Position numbers and translations under genes: made by a program | The notes under the pieces: generated by a model | What the model saw: the letters and a program-made list of their open reading frames with translations, nothing else | Databases searched by the model: none | What the model was told of the DNA's origin: nothing | DNA from: Lonepinella koalarum | GTDB taxonomy: Bacteria; Pseudomonadota; Gammaproteobacteria; Enterobacterales; Pasteurellaceae | Length of the DNA stretch: 64,000 nucleotides | Assembly (NCBI RefSeq): GCF_004565475.1 | Contig: NZ_SRHX01000005.1 | Location: 124,001 to 188,000, forward strand | Reading direction: 5' to 3' | In this document: positions 18,264 to 28,293 of the stretch, piece after piece | How the letters are laid out: each line of letters opens with the position of its first letter | Numbering within the stretch: the first letter of the stretch is position 1

Positions 18264-20312
18264 GTGAGTTATCAAGTTTTAGCCCGCAAATGGCGCCCAA
18301 AAACCTTTACTGAAGTTGTCGGACAAGAGCATATTTTGACCGCACTTGCTAATGGCTTAAAACAAAACCGCTTGCATCATGCTTATCTTTTTTCTGGCAC
18401 AAGGGGCGTGGGTAAAACATCCATTGCACGACTGTTTGCCAAAGGGTTAAATTGTATCAATGGTGTCACTGCTGAACCATGTGGTGAATGTGAACATTGT
18501 AAAGCCATTGAACAGGGCAATTTTATTGATCTGATTGAAATTGATGCCGCATCTCGCACCAAGGTAGAAGATACTCGAGAATTGCTGGATAATGTGCAAT
18601 ACAAACCGGTACAAGGGCGTTATAAAGTTTATTTGATTGACGAAGTACATATGCTGTCTCGCCATTCTTTTAATGCTCTACTCAAAACCTTGGAAGAACC
18701 GCCAGAGTATGTTAAATTTCTACTCGCTACCACGGATCCGCAAAAATTACCGATTACGATTTTATCTCGTTGCATGCAATTTCATTTAAAAGCATTAGAT
18801 GCCAAACAAATTAGCCGCCATCTTGCTCATATATTAGATGCGGAAAAAATCCCTTATGAATTAACTGCCCTGGATAGAATCGCTAAATCTGCACAGGGCA
18901 GTATTCGTGATAGTTTGAGCCTAGCCGATCAGGCGATAGCCATGTCTAATGCAGATATTCGCACTGATATTGTGAATAAAATGCTAGGTTTGTTAGATGA
19001 TAATCAGTCTATTGATATATTGTATGCGTTACAACAAGGTAACGGCGAGAAGTTAATGGCAACGGTGCAGTCTGTCGCAGAAAAAGGGGTTGACTGGGAT
19101 CAGCTTTTGCTTGAAGTAGGCGAAAAATTACATCAAATTGCCATGCAACAATTACTGCCAGTCAGTGGTCATGAAGAAAGCCAAATTGCCTTTTTAGCTA
19201 AACATATTTCACCTGAAGATGTACAGTTTTTCTACCAAACCATTCTCGTGGGTAGGAAAGAGTTAGCTTTTGCACCGAATCGCCGTATCGGAGCAGAAAT
19301 GACATTGCTACGAGCATTAGCTTTTCACCCCAAATTAATCCAAATTCAACCACAACATCAATCAGCATTATCCACGAGCAAATCGGAAAATTTAGTAGAT
19401 ATGCCAGTGGTGTCTCAAACTATCAAATCCAGTTACCCAACTAAGCAGGCTATTCAACATCATCCAGATTCCGTAAAAACGCAAAGTGGTAATGTGTCAA
19501 GTGCAGTAGATCAAATTCAAAAATTACGTGCCACTTTAGAGCAAAGTAACAAGCTAGATAACGAAAAAAAAAAGCCTAATCTAGCCAGCGAACATTCAGT
19601 TAAACCACTAGAATTACCCGTGGTTTCTCCACGTCTGGTTAAAAAAGAGAATGTCGATTTAATTGAGCGATTAGCACAATTAGGTAGTTCACCTGTACAA
19701 TCTCAATCAACCAAAGCAAAACCAGAGACCGAAAACAACCAAGAACAACCAGAGGATCAGCACAATGAAGATAGCACAGAATTAAGTGCTGAAAATTATC
19801 GTTGGGAATGGTTGAATCCAGAACTTGGTTTGGAAGCCAATGTTGTTCGTCCATCAGATATTAAACAAGCTATATTACAAGAACGAACCCCAGAATTAAC
19901 CAGTAAATTAGTTCAGCTTGGTATTGAACGAGATCCTTGGTTTAAGTTAGTTGAGCAATTACAGTTAGATGATGTCAAATTAGTCAAACAGATTGCTATT
20001 AATTCTATTTTATTATCACAAGACCAACATCAGGTTCGTCTTGGATTACGCTCATCACAAGAACATTTACGACGTGAGAGCTCGCTTGATATTCTGACGG
20101 AAAGGTTGTCTAGTGTATTAAATCATCCAGTAGAATTATTGATTGAAATCAATGATGATCCGCAACATTTAACCCCGTTGGAATATTATCATCAGATTTA
20201 TCAAGAACTCAGCGAGCAGGCGAGAGCCTATTTAGTGGAAGATAAAGGTATCCAATTGTTACAAAAAAACTTTGATGCGAAATTAGATATGGATACTATT
20301 CGACCAGTTTAA
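18264..20312 (+). CDS. dnaX: DNA polymerase III subunits tau and gamma
   Basis: 682 aa full-length product (tau). It is the clamp-loader ATPase that also ties polymerase cores and DnaB together. GTG start at 18264, after AAAGGA. Walker A FSGTRGVGKTSIARLFAKGLNC lies near residue 40, with a zinc module CGECEHC at ~73-79. The Walker B region is LIDEVHML and the SRC motif is LSRCMQ. Residues ~370-530 form a variable hydrophilic linker, followed by tau domains IV-V. An in-frame slippery run at 19564-19574 should give a 438-residue gamma. The 3' end overlaps convergent tilS by four bases; GCGGTGG/CCACCGC (20313-20335) forms a hairpin just past the stop. Confidence 0.97.
   Translation: MSYQVLARKWRPKTFTEVVGQEHILTALANGLKQNRLHHAYLFSGTRGVGKTSIARLFAKGLNCINGVTAEPCGECEHCKAIEQGNFIDLIEIDAASRTKVEDTRELLDNVQYKPVQGRYKVYLIDEVHMLSRHSFNALLKTLEEPPEYVKFLLATTDPQKLPITILSRCMQFHLKALDAKQISRHLAHILDAEKIPYELTALDRIAKSAQGSIRDSLSLADQAIAMSNADIRTDIVNKMLGLLDDNQSIDILYALQQGNGEKLMATVQSVAEKGVDWDQLLLEVGEKLHQIAMQQLLPVSGHEESQIAFLAKHISPEDVQFFYQTILVGRKELAFAPNRRIGAEMTLLRALAFHPKLIQIQPQHQSALSTSKSENLVDMPVVSQTIKSSYPTKQAIQHHPDSVKTQSGNVSSAVDQIQKLRATLEQSNKLDNEKKKPNLASEHSVKPLELPVVSPRLVKKENVDLIERLAQLGSSPVQSQSTKAKPETENNQEQPEDQHNEDSTELSAENYRWEWLNPELGLEANVVRPSDIKQAILQERTPELTSKLVQLGIERDPWFKLVEQLQLDDVKLVKQIAINSILLSQDQHQVRLGLRSSQEHLRRESSLDILTERLSSVLNHPVELLIEINDDPQHLTPLEYYHQIYQELSEQARAYLVEDKGIQLLQKNFDAKLDMDTIRPV
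19564..19579 (+). other. Predicted programmed -1 frameshift (or transcript slippage) site in dnaX
   Basis: Ten A residues (19564-19573) and a G include the heptamer A-AAA-AAG in the zero frame (19568-19574), the same slippery sequence as E. coli dnaX. After a -1 slip the ribosome reads GCC and then TAA (19577-19579), so the product ends at residue 438. AAACCAC/GTGGTTT (19602-19608, 19620-19626) can form a stem downstream, farther away than usual. No clear upstream stimulatory ribosome site is seen. The A10 run could also cause polymerase slippage. Confidence 0.75.
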
Positions 20313-21592
20313 GCGGTGGTAAAAAAGCCCACCGCACCTTGTAGCTTATTATCATAAAAAATCAAGGGGATGCGTTGCCGTTGCCATACTGGAACATTAA
20401 GCTGTTGCCAAATCTTCTTAATATCTCGATTTATTTTTTCACCTTTAAGACAAACCGATCCCGAATAAGCAAATTTCACTGAAATAGTTTGTGCAGTCAG
20501 TGGTAATTCAAGCTGTTGTAACCCTTGTTCACCTTGCCAAACTGCGGTATAAACTGACGTTTTTTTTTGTATAACTAGTGAGCCGATATTATCTGGCAAG
20601 ATACATTTTTGTTCAGGGGTAAGCAGGGCGGTAAAGTCATTTACATTCTCAAAATCAGCGGTTAGGTATAATTTTTGCTGATAACGGCGAATTACCTTAT
20701 CCACTAAATGATATTGTGGATTAGCATCCGCACGAGCTAAAATCACATCCTGTATAATTTGTTCAAGCTGAACTATTGATGGCATGTGTTGCTTTAACTC
20801 AGTTAGCCACATGCGTAACAAAGCTTTTTGTGTAAGCTCATTATATTTTGTAAATTGGACCAAGGAAAAAGTGCGGTGATTTTTATCAAAATTTTGTTGA
20901 AAATCATCAGCCAGTAATTGATGGATCAATTGTTGCTGCTGGTAACAATGTTGAGCAGAACGTACTACCATTTGGTCGAAATGTTGCCAGCGTTGACGTA
21001 GTGCTGGCAAAATTTGATTGCGCAAAAAATTACGTTCATAACGGTTATCCGCATTGCTATCATCTTCAATCCAACTTAATTTTTCAGAGGTAATGTATTG
21101 TACTAATTGCTCACGTTGCCAGATTAATAAAGGACGAAAAATCGGCATGCCATACAGTTCAGAATAAGGTTGCATCGCACTTAAACCTTGTAAGCCACTA
21201 CCACGCTTTAAGGCAAGAAAAAAGGTTTCAGTTTGATCTTGTAAGTGATGTGCAGTGACGACGATTTCATCCATTAAACGTATTTCTGCAATGGCTTGAT
21301 AACGTGCTAGTCTTGCCCCATGTTCAATGCCATTTCCCTGATTAACCTTGACTTTTCTAATGATTAAAGGAATGTCAAATTGATGGCAAACTTGTTCACA
21401 ATGTTTAACCCATTGATCAGCATTAGGATTTAATCCATGATGAATATGTACTGCACGCAGCTGTAAGTGAGGTTGATTTTCTCGAGCTTTTGCCATCAGT
21501 GAAAGTAGTGCCGTGGAGTCTAAACCACCACTAAAGGCGATTAAATATTGCTGGTGACGGAGTTGAGATAGAAAATGGGTTACAATCTTCAT
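20309..21592 (-). CDS. tilS: tRNA(Ile)-lysidine synthase
   Basis: 427 aa from ATG 21592 (MKIVTHFLSQLRHQQYLIAFSGGLDST); an in-frame ATG at 21622 would add ten unlikely residues. It changes C34 of tRNA-Ile(CAU) to lysidine so that it reads AUA. The PP-loop SGGLDSTALL is near residue 19 and the tilS-type NYERNFLRNQILP near residue 180. The C-terminal substrate-binding domain is present. Neither start has a convincing ribosome site. A hairpin (21602-21620) lies between pdxY and this start. It overlaps dnaX tail to tail. Confidence 0.9.
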   Translation of the reverse strand: MKIVTHFLSQLRHQQYLIAFSGGLDSTALLSLMAKARENQPHLQLRAVHIHHGLNPNADQWVKHCEQVCHQFDIPLIIRKVKVNQGNGIEHGARLARYQAIAEIRLMDEIVVTAHHLQDQTETFFLALKRGSGLQGLSAMQPYSELYGMPIFRPLLIWQREQLVQYITSEKLSWIEDDSNADNRYERNFLRNQILPALRQRWQHFDQMVVRSAQHCYQQQQLIHQLLADDFQQNFDKNHRTFSLVQFTKYNELTQKALLRMWLTELKQHMPSIVQLEQIIQDVILARADANPQYHLVDKVIRRYQQKLYLTADFENVNDFTALLTPEQKCILPDNIGSLVIQKKTSVYTAVWQGEQGLQQLELPLTAQTISVKFAYSGSVCLKGEKINRDIKKIWQQLNVPVWQRQRIPLIFYDNKLQGAVGFFTTA

Positions 21593-21601
21593 AGCAATGT
21601 A

Positions 21602-21620
21602 GGGCGTATTACATACGCCC
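21602..21620 (-). other. Hairpin between pdxY and tilS
   Basis: GGGCGTAT (21602-21609) pairs with ATACGCCC (21613-21620) around a three-base loop. There is no T run on the minus strand, so it is more likely an mRNA-stability or translation-control structure than a terminator. Confidence 0.45.
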
Positions 21621-21630
21621 ATAAATCAAA

Positions 21631-22491
21631 TTAGGCAATTTTTTCTGCTTTATAATCAGAAATCGGATTCATAATTACATGCCGAGCTTCAATTAATTGC
21701 AATTCGTAGGAATTTAACTGATGCGTAATACTCATTACATCATTAACCGCGTTCCCCATTCGCTCAAAGGCTTCTAGAGCTGATTTACCATTTAACAAAT
21801 TGGCTAAAAATAAACTGGCGGTTAAATCACCCACGCCAACGGGTTGTTTGGTGAATGGATAAAGTGGACGCATTAAGCTCCATACTCCGTCTTGGGTTGC
21901 CATTAACATTTCGAATTTATTTTCATCACGTCCGGCAGAACCTAAATGTTTTACCACCACAATTTTGGGTCCTTTAGCCAATAAATGTTTTACCGCTGCG
22001 ATTGCTTGATCGATATTTTCTACCGCTAAACCACTGAGTTCACGTAATTCAAGTAGATTTGGCGTCATAATATCTGCTTGTGGAATAGCAATATTCATTA
22101 AGCCTTCTTTTACACCTGCGGCCACTACACAGCCTTTTTCTGGGCTACCCATGACAGGATCGCATAAATATAAGGCATTTGGATTAATGGATTTAATTTT
22201 ATGATAAGCCTTGATTATTTCATCTACCTGTTCCGCTGAACCGATATAACCGGAATAAATCGCATCACATTTTGCTAATTCACCGATTTCATCAATACCA
22301 CGTACAATTTCACCGATTTGTTCTTTCGGAATCACCATACCAGTCCATTTACCATATTGTGTATGATTGGAAAATTGTACTGTGTTTAACGCCCATACAT
22401 CAATCCCATTTAATTGCATTGGAAAGGTTGCCGATTTGTTTCCAGCATAACCAAAAACAACGTGAGATTGAATGGAAAGTACATTTTTCAT
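21631..22491 (-). CDS. pdxY: Pyridoxal kinase PdxY
   Basis: 286 aa, ribokinase-family enzyme that phosphorylates pyridoxal to PLP in the B6 salvage pathway. The N-terminus [47 protein letters not shown] is typical. The phosphate/anion-hole motif near residue 220 reads [14 protein letters not shown], with the catalytic Asp in GVGD. PdxY rather than PdxK is chosen from the N-terminal pattern and length. It is followed by tilS after 38 bases. Confidence 0.92.
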   Translation of the reverse strand: MKNVLSIQSHVVFGYAGNKSATFPMQLNGIDVWALNTVQFSNHTQYGKWTGMVIPKEQIGEIVRGIDEIGELAKCDAIYSGYIGSAEQVDEIIKAYHKIKSINPNALYLCDPVMGSPEKGCVVAAGVKEGLMNIAIPQADIMTPNLLELRELSGLAVENIDQAIAAVKHLLAKGPKIVVVKHLGSAGRDENKFEMLMATQDGVWSLMRPLYPFTKQPVGVGDLTASLFLANLLNGKSALEAFERMGNAVNDVMSITHQLNSYELQLIEARHVIMNPISDYKAEKIA

Positions 22492-22530
22492 TGAATTTAT
22501 ATCCTTAAAATTATGTTGAATTTATCATAG

Positions 22531-22559
22531 AAAAGTGCGGAATTTTTCACCGCACTTTT
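22531..22559 (-). terminator. Uptake-signal dyad, probable accA terminator
   Basis: AAAAGTGCGG (22531-22540) pairs with CCGCACTTTT (22550-22559) around a nine-base loop. It lies ~85 bases past the accA stop on the minus strand, beyond the heptamer array, and before pdxY. Confidence 0.55.
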
Positions 22560-22577
22560 TAATTTTCTTCCTGTTTT

Positions 22578-22640
22578 CAGCCCTCAGCCCTCAGTCTTCA
22601 GTCCTCAGTCTTCAGTCTTCTGTCCTCAGTCTTCTGTCCT
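22578..22640. repeat. Degenerate heptanucleotide tandem array after accA
   Basis: Nine consecutive 7-base units on the plus strand: CAGCCCT twice, CAGTCTT, CAGTCCT, CAGTCTT twice, CTGTCCT, CAGTCTT, CTGTCCT. The array begins immediately past the accA stop. The units vary only C/T, A/T at fixed positions. Confidence 0.85.
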
Positions 22641-22644
22641 CTGA

Positions 22645-23598
22645 TCAGCAATAACCGTAAGACATCAATCGTTGATAACGACGATCAAGTAAATCCTGCT
22701 TATCTAATACATCTAAATCGGTGAGATCCTCTAACAGACGAGCTTTTAAATTTTTCGCCATTGTAACATAATCACGATGCGCCCCCCCGAGCGGTTCAGT
22801 CACAATGTTATCAATTAAAGCTAATTCTTTTAAACGATTAGCAGTTAAGCCCATGGCTTCTGCAGCAATAGATGCTTTTTCTGCACTTTTCCATAAAATA
22901 GAGGCACAGCCTTCCGGCGAAATAACTGAATAAGTACTGTATTGCAACATATTCACTTTATCACCCACACCAATGGCCAATGCACCGCCAGAACCTCCTT
23001 CACCGATAACAGTACAAATTACCGGTACACTCAACATTGCCATTTCACGCAAATTACGAGCAATTGCTTCCGCTTGACCACGTTCTTCTGCTCCCACCCC
23101 CGGATAAGCTCCCGGCGTGTCAATAAAAGTAATAATCGGTAATTTAAAACGTTCTGCCATTTGCATTAAACGTAAGGCTTTACGATACCCCTCTGGAGCT
23201 GGCATGCCGAAGTTACGTAATACTTTTTCTTTGGTTGAACGTCCTTTTTGATGACCAATTACGATCACTGGACGACCATCTAAACGAGCTAAACCACCGA
23301 CGATCGCTTTATCGTTAGCAAAGGCACGATCTCCCGCTAGTTCTTCAAAATCAGTAAAGATATGTTCAATATAATCAAGAGTATATGGGCGGTTTGGATG
23401 GCGTGATAGACGAGAAATCTGCCATGAGTCTAAATTGGCAAAGGTTTTTTTAGTGAGTTCCTTGCTTTTCTTTTGCAGACGTCTGATTTCGTCATCAAGA
23501 TTGATATTACTATCATCACTTGATACCGCACGAAGTGACTCAATTTTTGCTTCAAGTTCTGCAATCGGTAATTCAAAATCTAAATATTCTTGGCTCAT
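22645..23598 (-). CDS. accA: Acetyl-CoA carboxylase carboxyltransferase subunit alpha
   Basis: 317 aa. With AccD it transfers the carboxyl group from biotin-AccB to acetyl-CoA, the committed step of fatty acid synthesis. Characteristic segments are [18 protein letters not shown] at the N-terminus, [26 protein letters not shown]-type crotonase core near residue 155, and [17 protein letters not shown] near residue 200. Length matches E. coli AccA (319). Start at 23598 follows AGGAAA. No other acc genes are adjacent. Confidence 0.97.
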   Translation of the reverse strand: MSQEYLDFELPIAELEAKIESLRAVSSDDSNINLDDEIRRLQKKSKELTKKTFANLDSWQISRLSRHPNRPYTLDYIEHIFTDFEELAGDRAFANDKAIVGGLARLDGRPVIVIGHQKGRSTKEKVLRNFGMPAPEGYRKALRLMQMAERFKLPIITFIDTPGAYPGVGAEERGQAEAIARNLREMAMLSVPVICTVIGEGGSGGALAIGVGDKVNMLQYSTYSVISPEGCASILWKSAEKASIAAEAMGLTANRLKELALIDNIVTEPLGGAHRDYVTMAKNLKARLLEDLTDLDVLDKQDLLDRRYQRLMSYGYC

Positions 23599-23742
23599 TT
23601 TCCTTTCCTAAGTATTGAAATTAGCACAAAACACACCGCACTTTATCAGTTTATTTATGGGTATGCAAATTTGCTCTCTATTGTATGCTTTTTTAGAGTA
23701 AATTGCAGTAATTTTTCAGTGGTAAGATGGGTATATAAAGAT

Positions 23743-23768
23743 AAAAAGCTACCCGAAAGTAGCTTTTT
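23743..23768 (-). terminator. Terminator of prs
   Basis: AAAAAGCTAC (23743-23752) pairs with GTAGCTTTTT (23759-23768) around a six-base loop, 16 bases past the prs stop. The A/T arms give a T run on either strand. Confidence 0.85.
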
Positions 23769-23783
23769 AAACGGAAGTTAGCT

Positions 23784-24731
23784 CTAATTAAACATGGCTG
23801 AAATAGATTCTTCGTTGCTAATACGGCGAATGGCTTCAGATAACATGCCAGAAAGCGTTAATACACGCACGATACCTAGGGCTTTGATTTCAGCTGTTAA
23901 TGGAATAGTATCTGTGACTACCACTTCATCAATCACGCTGCTGGCTAAGTTTTGTACGGCATTACCCGAGAACACCGCATGTGTGGCATAAGCAAAGACA
24001 CGTTTCGCTCCATTTTTTTTTAAGGCTTCTGCGGCTTTACATAAAGTACCACCAGTGTCGATCATATCATCTACTAAAATACAATCACGATCAGCCACAT
24101 CTCCGATAATGTGCATCACTTGAGAGACGTTGGCTTTGGGACGGCGTTTATCAATAATTGCCATGTCGGCATCATTTAATAATTTAGCAATGGCACGAGC
24201 ACGCACTACGCCACCAATATCAGGCGAAACCACCATCGGTTTTTTAAGATCGGTTTTTTTCAAAATATCGTGAATTAAGACTGGTGAACCGAATACGTTA
24301 TCCACGGGTACATCAAAGAAACCTTGAATTTGTTCAGCGTGTAAATCACAGGTGAGTACACGGTCAACCCCAACGTTTGAAAGGAAATCTGCGATAACTT
24401 TAGCGGTAATCGGTACACGAGCAGAACGCACACGGCGATCTTGTCGAGCATAACCAAAGTAAGGAATCACCGCTGTAATACGACCAGCAGACGCACGGCG
24501 TAAAGCATCTACCATAACGATTAATTCCATTAGGTTATCATTGGTTGGCGCACAGGTAGATTGAATGATAAATACATCGCTACCACGTACGTTTTCATTG
24601 ATTTGCACTTGGATTTCACCGTCACTAAAACGTCCAACCGTGGCGTCACCTAGCGACGTATAAAGACGTTCAGAAATGCGTTGTGCAAGTTCTGGTGTTG
24701 CGTTACCCGCGAAGAGTTTAATATCAGGCAT
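23784..24731 (-). CDS. prs: Ribose-phosphate pyrophosphokinase (PRPP synthetase)
   Basis: 315 aa, the same length as E. coli Prs. It forms PRPP from ribose-5-phosphate and ATP, feeding nucleotides, His, Trp and NAD. Motifs: [17 protein letters not shown] start, [16 protein letters not shown] near residue 100, [17 protein letters not shown] near residue 130 and the PRPP loop [13 protein letters not shown] near residue 218. It is 36 bases downstream of ispE, the same neighbour as in E. coli, and ends at a strong terminator. Confidence 0.98.
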   Translation of the reverse strand: MPDIKLFAGNATPELAQRISERLYTSLGDATVGRFSDGEIQVQINENVRGSDVFIIQSTCAPTNDNLMELIVMVDALRRASAGRITAVIPYFGYARQDRRVRSARVPITAKVIADFLSNVGVDRVLTCDLHAEQIQGFFDVPVDNVFGSPVLIHDILKKTDLKKPMVVSPDIGGVVRARAIAKLLNDADMAIIDKRRPKANVSQVMHIIGDVADRDCILVDDMIDTGGTLCKAAEALKKNGAKRVFAYATHAVFSGNAVQNLASSVIDEVVVTDTIPLTAEIKALGIVRVLTLSGMLSEAIRRISNEESISAMFN

Positions 24732-24767
24732 TTTAATTTGACCTCAGGTTTAATAATAGAAGAAAGT

Positions 24768-25676
24768 TTAATTCTGTCGTTTAAGTTGATTAAGTAATAT
24801 TGCTAATGGCGAAGTATTACAGCCTTTTGCTACAAAACCACTAAAATTTGTTGGTTTGAGCTGATAAATGGCCTGTGCGTCTTGTTCACTATCAAATTCA
24901 GCGAATACACATGCTCCAGTTCCAGTTAATCTTGCTGGTGCATATTGTAACAACCAAGAGAGTAATTCATCAATGATTGGGTAGTGATTTCGCACAATTT
25001 TTTCGCAATCATTGCGATATTCATCTGTTAATAGCTGTGAAATTGGTTTTTTCGGCGTATTTCGTGTTAGATTGACATCAGCAAATATTTTTGCTGTCGA
25101 GATCGCTAATTCAGGCTTTAACACCAAATACCATTTTTGTTGCGGTTGGCAATGGGTAATTTTTTCGCCAATACCTTCTGCCACCGCGGCTCGTCCATCA
25201 ATAAAAATAGGTACATCTGCACCTAATTTTACACCAATTTCGATTAATTGTTGTTCAGTTAATCCAGTTTTCCACAAATAGTTGAGCGCGACTAAAGTCG
25301 TTGCCGCATTTGATGACCCCCCACCAACACCACCGCCCAGCGGGAGAATTTTATCTAAATGAATATTCGCACCGCATTGACAGTCAGTATATTGTTGCAA
25401 TGCCGTGGCGGCACGATAAATCAAATTATCTTGTTTGTTTAAGTTCGGAATATCGGGGGTTAATTGAATTTGATCATCATCACGTAAACTGATATTTAAC
25501 CAGTCGCCATAATCTAAAAATTGAAATAAGGTTTGTAATTCGTGATAGCCGTCAGGACGTTTATTGTTAATATATAAAAATAAATTCAGTTTTGCGGGGC
25601 TAGGGAAACGGATATGGTTTCCCTGTTGAATGGTTGACAGATCGGAAAGTGCGGTAGAAAAATGATAATTTTTCAT
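24768..25676 (-). CDS. ispE: 4-Diphosphocytidyl-2-C-methyl-D-erythritol kinase
   Basis: 302 aa, GHMP kinase of the MEP isoprenoid pathway. The PSPAKLNLFLYI motif with the active-site Lys is near residue 27, and the glycine-rich ATP loop LPLGGGVGGGSSNAATTLVALN near residue 110. E. coli IspE starts almost at PSPAKLN, so this protein has a ~20-residue extension. The extension is partly encoded by an uptake signal at 25647-25655. The ATG overlaps the lolB stop by one base, so the two genes are coupled. Confidence 0.94.
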   Translation of the reverse strand: MKNYHFSTALSDLSTIQQGNHIRFPSPAKLNLFLYINNKRPDGYHELQTLFQFLDYGDWLNISLRDDDQIQLTPDIPNLNKQDNLIYRAATALQQYTDCQCGANIHLDKILPLGGGVGGGSSNAATTLVALNYLWKTGLTEQQLIEIGVKLGADVPIFIDGRAAVAEGIGEKITHCQPQQKWYLVLKPELAISTAKIFADVNLTRNTPKKPISQLLTDEYRNDCEKIVRNHYPIIDELLSWLLQYAPARLTGTGACVFAEFDSEQDAQAIYQLKPTNFSGFVAKGCNTSPLAILLNQLKRQN

Positions 25677-26305
25677 TATAAAACCCAGTTATCCACTCGT
25701 ATTTTTAAGGTTTGCGTCGAATTCTTTAGCAAAATATCTTTGGGTAATGCTGGTATGCGATCTTGATGATAAACTAAATAATCTGCTGTCCACAGCATAC
25801 CATCCACAGCATAGTTAAAGCTCGACAAATAATGATTTTCGCCTACTTGATAATCCGCTTTTTCGTCTGGCTGACCTTTTAACCAAGTGGCTAATTGTTC
25901 TAACGGCACATCCATACCAACGATTTCTCGCACCAGATATTTGGCATCTTGTTCAGAACGTTGATGACCTTTATTATCTGAAATCGTCATGCCAGCATTG
26001 TGCATCTGCAAGGTTAAACTGCTTGCACTAATGGTAGAGTAAAGTTTTAAGGTATAGTTTTTCGCATTGCTATATTGCCATTCAAAACGGCTGGAAAAGC
26101 GTTCTTTCTCGCTAATATAACCTAACTGCCCTTGGGCTTGATAGTTTTGGATTTGTTTAAGTTGGCTTAAATGTTGTTGCCAAGTGCGGTCATTCTTGCT
26201 AATCGTTTTAATATCGGTTGGACGCTGTTCACTGATGTCTAAACTTGAACAGCCAGTAAATAATATCGCAGATAATAAAATTAGGGATAAATGTTTGAGT
26301 TTCAT
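25676..26305 (-). CDS. lolB: Outer-membrane lipoprotein receptor LolB
   Basis: 209 aa. A lipoprotein signal MKLKHLSLILLSAILFTGCSS puts the lipid on Cys19. The sequence WQQHLSQLKQIQNYQAQGQLGYISEKERFSSRFEWQY matches the LolB start of the half-barrel fold. LolB takes lipoproteins from LolA and inserts them in the outer membrane. It precedes ispE with a one-base overlap, and the order lolB-ispE-prs is conserved in gammaproteobacteria. cca lies 48 bases upstream. Confidence 0.92.
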   Translation of the reverse strand: MKLKHLSLILLSAILFTGCSSLDISEQRPTDIKTISKNDRTWQQHLSQLKQIQNYQAQGQLGYISEKERFSSRFEWQYSNAKNYTLKLYSTISASSLTLQMHNAGMTISDNKGHQRSEQDAKYLVREIVGMDVPLEQLATWLKGQPDEKADYQVGENHYLSSFNYAVDGMLWTADYLVYHQDRIPALPKDILLKNSTQTLKIRVDNWVL

Positions 26306-26353
26306 TTTTAAATGCGTTCTTAAAAAGTTGGAGAGTATTCTAACTGGTTATTT

Positions 26354-27619
26354 TTATGAAGTCAAAATATCAAAGTGCGGTCTGATTTCAGCAATTTTTT
26401 GTTTTACCGCTAAAATCCTCCGAGCGGTCAGCTCATCTCGAATCCTTTGTTTTTCAAATCCGTCATTGATCACCTGTTGCACATCCACTTGTAAAGCAGT
26501 TTGATACAGTTGCCATAAATAGTCTTTTTGTGGGTATTCTCGTCGTTCACAACCAGTACGTCCACGACTATCTGCGACACAAACGGTGAGAAATTCTAAA
26601 AAGCGTTGCGGTTTACGCCATACATCAAATTGATTGAACAATTTAATCATCGTATTTGCGCGCAATTCAAAGGCTTTGTGAACATGGCTATGATATGCAC
26701 AAGTCAGTTCCGCTAATGCTTTGTCATAACTCGGCACTTTTAACCGATTGCTGAGATTTCGGGTAGGTTGAACGCCGTTTTTTTCGTGTCCATAGTGATG
26801 GGGTAAAATGGCTTTGGGCGTTAAGGCTTTGCCTAAATCATGACAAAGTGCGGCAAAACGCACCGCAGTTTTATTCAGTTCGGTTTGTTCGGTGAGTAGG
26901 GTAGCCTGTTGTAACACCAACATAGTATGAATAAAACTATCAATTTCGGGGTGATGTTGGGCTGGATTTGGCACGCCATAAAGGGCATCTAATTCAGGGA
27001 ATAATACAGCTAATGCACCAACTTGACGTAACACGAAAAAATAGGTTTCAGGATTTTTTTCATTAAGGGCTTTTTCAGTTTCTAACCAAACGCGTTCAGC
27101 GGTTAAATGAGCAAGTTCTCCCTGAGCAGTGAGAGTTTTCATTAATTTAATCGTTTCATCTGCAATCGTAAAACCTAAATAATGAAAACGAGCAGCAAAG
27201 CGAGCGACACGCAAAACACGCAAAGGATCTTCGGCAAACGCTGGGGAAATATGACGTAAAATGCGGTGATTTAAATCGTTAATACCACCAAAAGGATCGT
27301 ACAGCGTGCCTTGTTCATCTTGGGCGATAGCATTAATGGTTAAATCTCGCCGAATCAGATCTTGCTCAAGGGTAATATCTGGAGAAAAGTCGCACACAAA
27401 CCCCATATAGCCTGAACCCGATTTTCGTTCGGTGCGGGCAAGCGCATATTCTTGTTTAGTTTTAGGATGCAAAAAAACAGGAAAATCACTGCCCACTTGT
27501 TGATAGCCCTGTTGAATAAGTTGTTCAGGTGTGCCACCCACAACCAACCAATCTCGATCTTTAATAGGGAGATTCAATAATTGATCACGGACAGCACCAC
27601 CAACTAAGAATGTTTGCAT
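26354..27619 (-). CDS. cca: CCA-adding tRNA nucleotidyltransferase
   Basis: 421 aa from ATG 27619 ([15 protein letters not shown]); in-frame ATGs upstream fall in the heptamer array and would add non-family residues. It adds or repairs the 3' CCA of tRNAs. The class II nucleotidyltransferase signature GGAVRD is at residues 7-12, with [11 protein letters not shown] and the flexible-loop motif [10 protein letters not shown]. The HD-domain residues [13 protein letters not shown] occur near residue 225, as in the multifunctional E. coli form with phosphatase activity. No obvious ribosome site is seen. Confidence 0.95.
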   Translation of the reverse strand: MQTFLVGGAVRDQLLNLPIKDRDWLVVGGTPEQLIQQGYQQVGSDFPVFLHPKTKQEYALARTERKSGSGYMGFVCDFSPDITLEQDLIRRDLTINAIAQDEQGTLYDPFGGINDLNHRILRHISPAFAEDPLRVLRVARFAARFHYLGFTIADETIKLMKTLTAQGELAHLTAERVWLETEKALNEKNPETYFFVLRQVGALAVLFPELDALYGVPNPAQHHPEIDSFIHTMLVLQQATLLTEQTELNKTAVRFAALCHDLGKALTPKAILPHHYGHEKNGVQPTRNLSNRLKVPSYDKALAELTCAYHSHVHKAFELRANTMIKLFNQFDVWRKPQRFLEFLTVCVADSRGRTGCERREYPQKDYLWQLYQTALQVDVQQVINDGFEKQRIRDELTARRILAVKQKIAEIRPHFDILTS

Positions 27620-27620
27620 T

Positions 27621-27654
27621 TTCTGATGCCTGACACCTGTCATCTGATACCTGA
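27621..27654. repeat. Short degenerate heptamer array upstream of cca
   Basis: On the plus strand units read TGATGCC, TGACACC, TGTCATC, TGATACC, TGATTAA from ~27622. The array fills the gap between the cca start and the ygiM stop. It has the same unit length as the accA array but a different consensus. Confidence 0.6.
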
Positions 27655-28266
27655 TTAAGCCCACCCGTCACGGCGACGACGTTTTGGCATAATCACTGGA
27701 ATAATCAAACCAAGTAATAATCCCACACCAAGCACGGAACCGCCATAAATAAACCATTGAATCGCAATTTCACGTTTACCAGCATCAAGCAAAGCTTCTA
27801 AGTCACGATTTTTATTTTTAGTGATTTCTAATTCACGTTTTAATTGTGAATTTTCTTCTAATAATTGACTACTACGCTGATCGCTGTCAGTAGCACGACG
27901 TTGCATTTCAACAGTACGTTGTTGCCAGTCTTTATCAATATTATTTAGTTTTAAGGTTAAATCCTGAACTTTGGCTCTTAACTGTGGGTTTTCATTTTTA
28001 GCACTGGGTGACGAACTCAATTCGCTCGTTAAAATCCATGCTTCACGGTTTTTATTATCACGAATTAAGGTATAACGATCTTTACGATCTAATATTGTCA
28101 CTGGTTCACCCGCTTGAATAGCACCGGCAATTTTAAAGTTATCACCCGCGCCTTTACGTAAAAAAGTATGCAAGTTTTCAGTCACATATTGGGTTTCAGC
28201 TTGTGCAACTTGAATTGTGGCACCCAATAATAGGGCAGAGAGCAGTAGTTTTAATAATGTCGGCAT
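27655..28266 (-). CDS. ygiM: SH3-domain membrane-anchored protein, YgiM family
   Basis: 203 aa from ATG 28266, which follows a strong AAGGAGG; upstream in-frame codons reach into pit and are rejected. A signal peptide ([23 protein letters not shown]) is followed by a bacterial SH3 domain (residues ~25-95), a coiled coil at ~115-170 and a C-terminal membrane helix ([22 protein letters not shown]) ending in KRRRRDGWA. It is therefore periplasmic, anchored by its C-terminus. Function unknown; an envelope role is likely from the SH3 domain. Confidence 0.85.
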   Translation of the reverse strand: MPTLLKLLLSALLLGATIQVAQAETQYVTENLHTFLRKGAGDNFKIAGAIQAGEPVTILDRKDRYTLIRDNKNREAWILTSELSSSPSAKNENPQLRAKVQDLTLKLNNIDKDWQQRTVEMQRRATDSDQRSSQLLEENSQLKRELEITKNKNRDLEALLDAGKREIAIQWFIYGGSVLGVGLLLGLIIPVIMPKRRRRDGWA

Positions 28267-28293
28267 GACATAAACCTCCTTAACAAATAATGG

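Noticed and set aside
19564-19574. Sequencing error or disrupting frameshift in dnaX
   Set aside because: The zero frame is open for 682 codons with tau domains intact after the A run.
22578-22640. CRISPR array
   Set aside because: Repeat unit is 7 bases with no spacers and no cas genes nearby.
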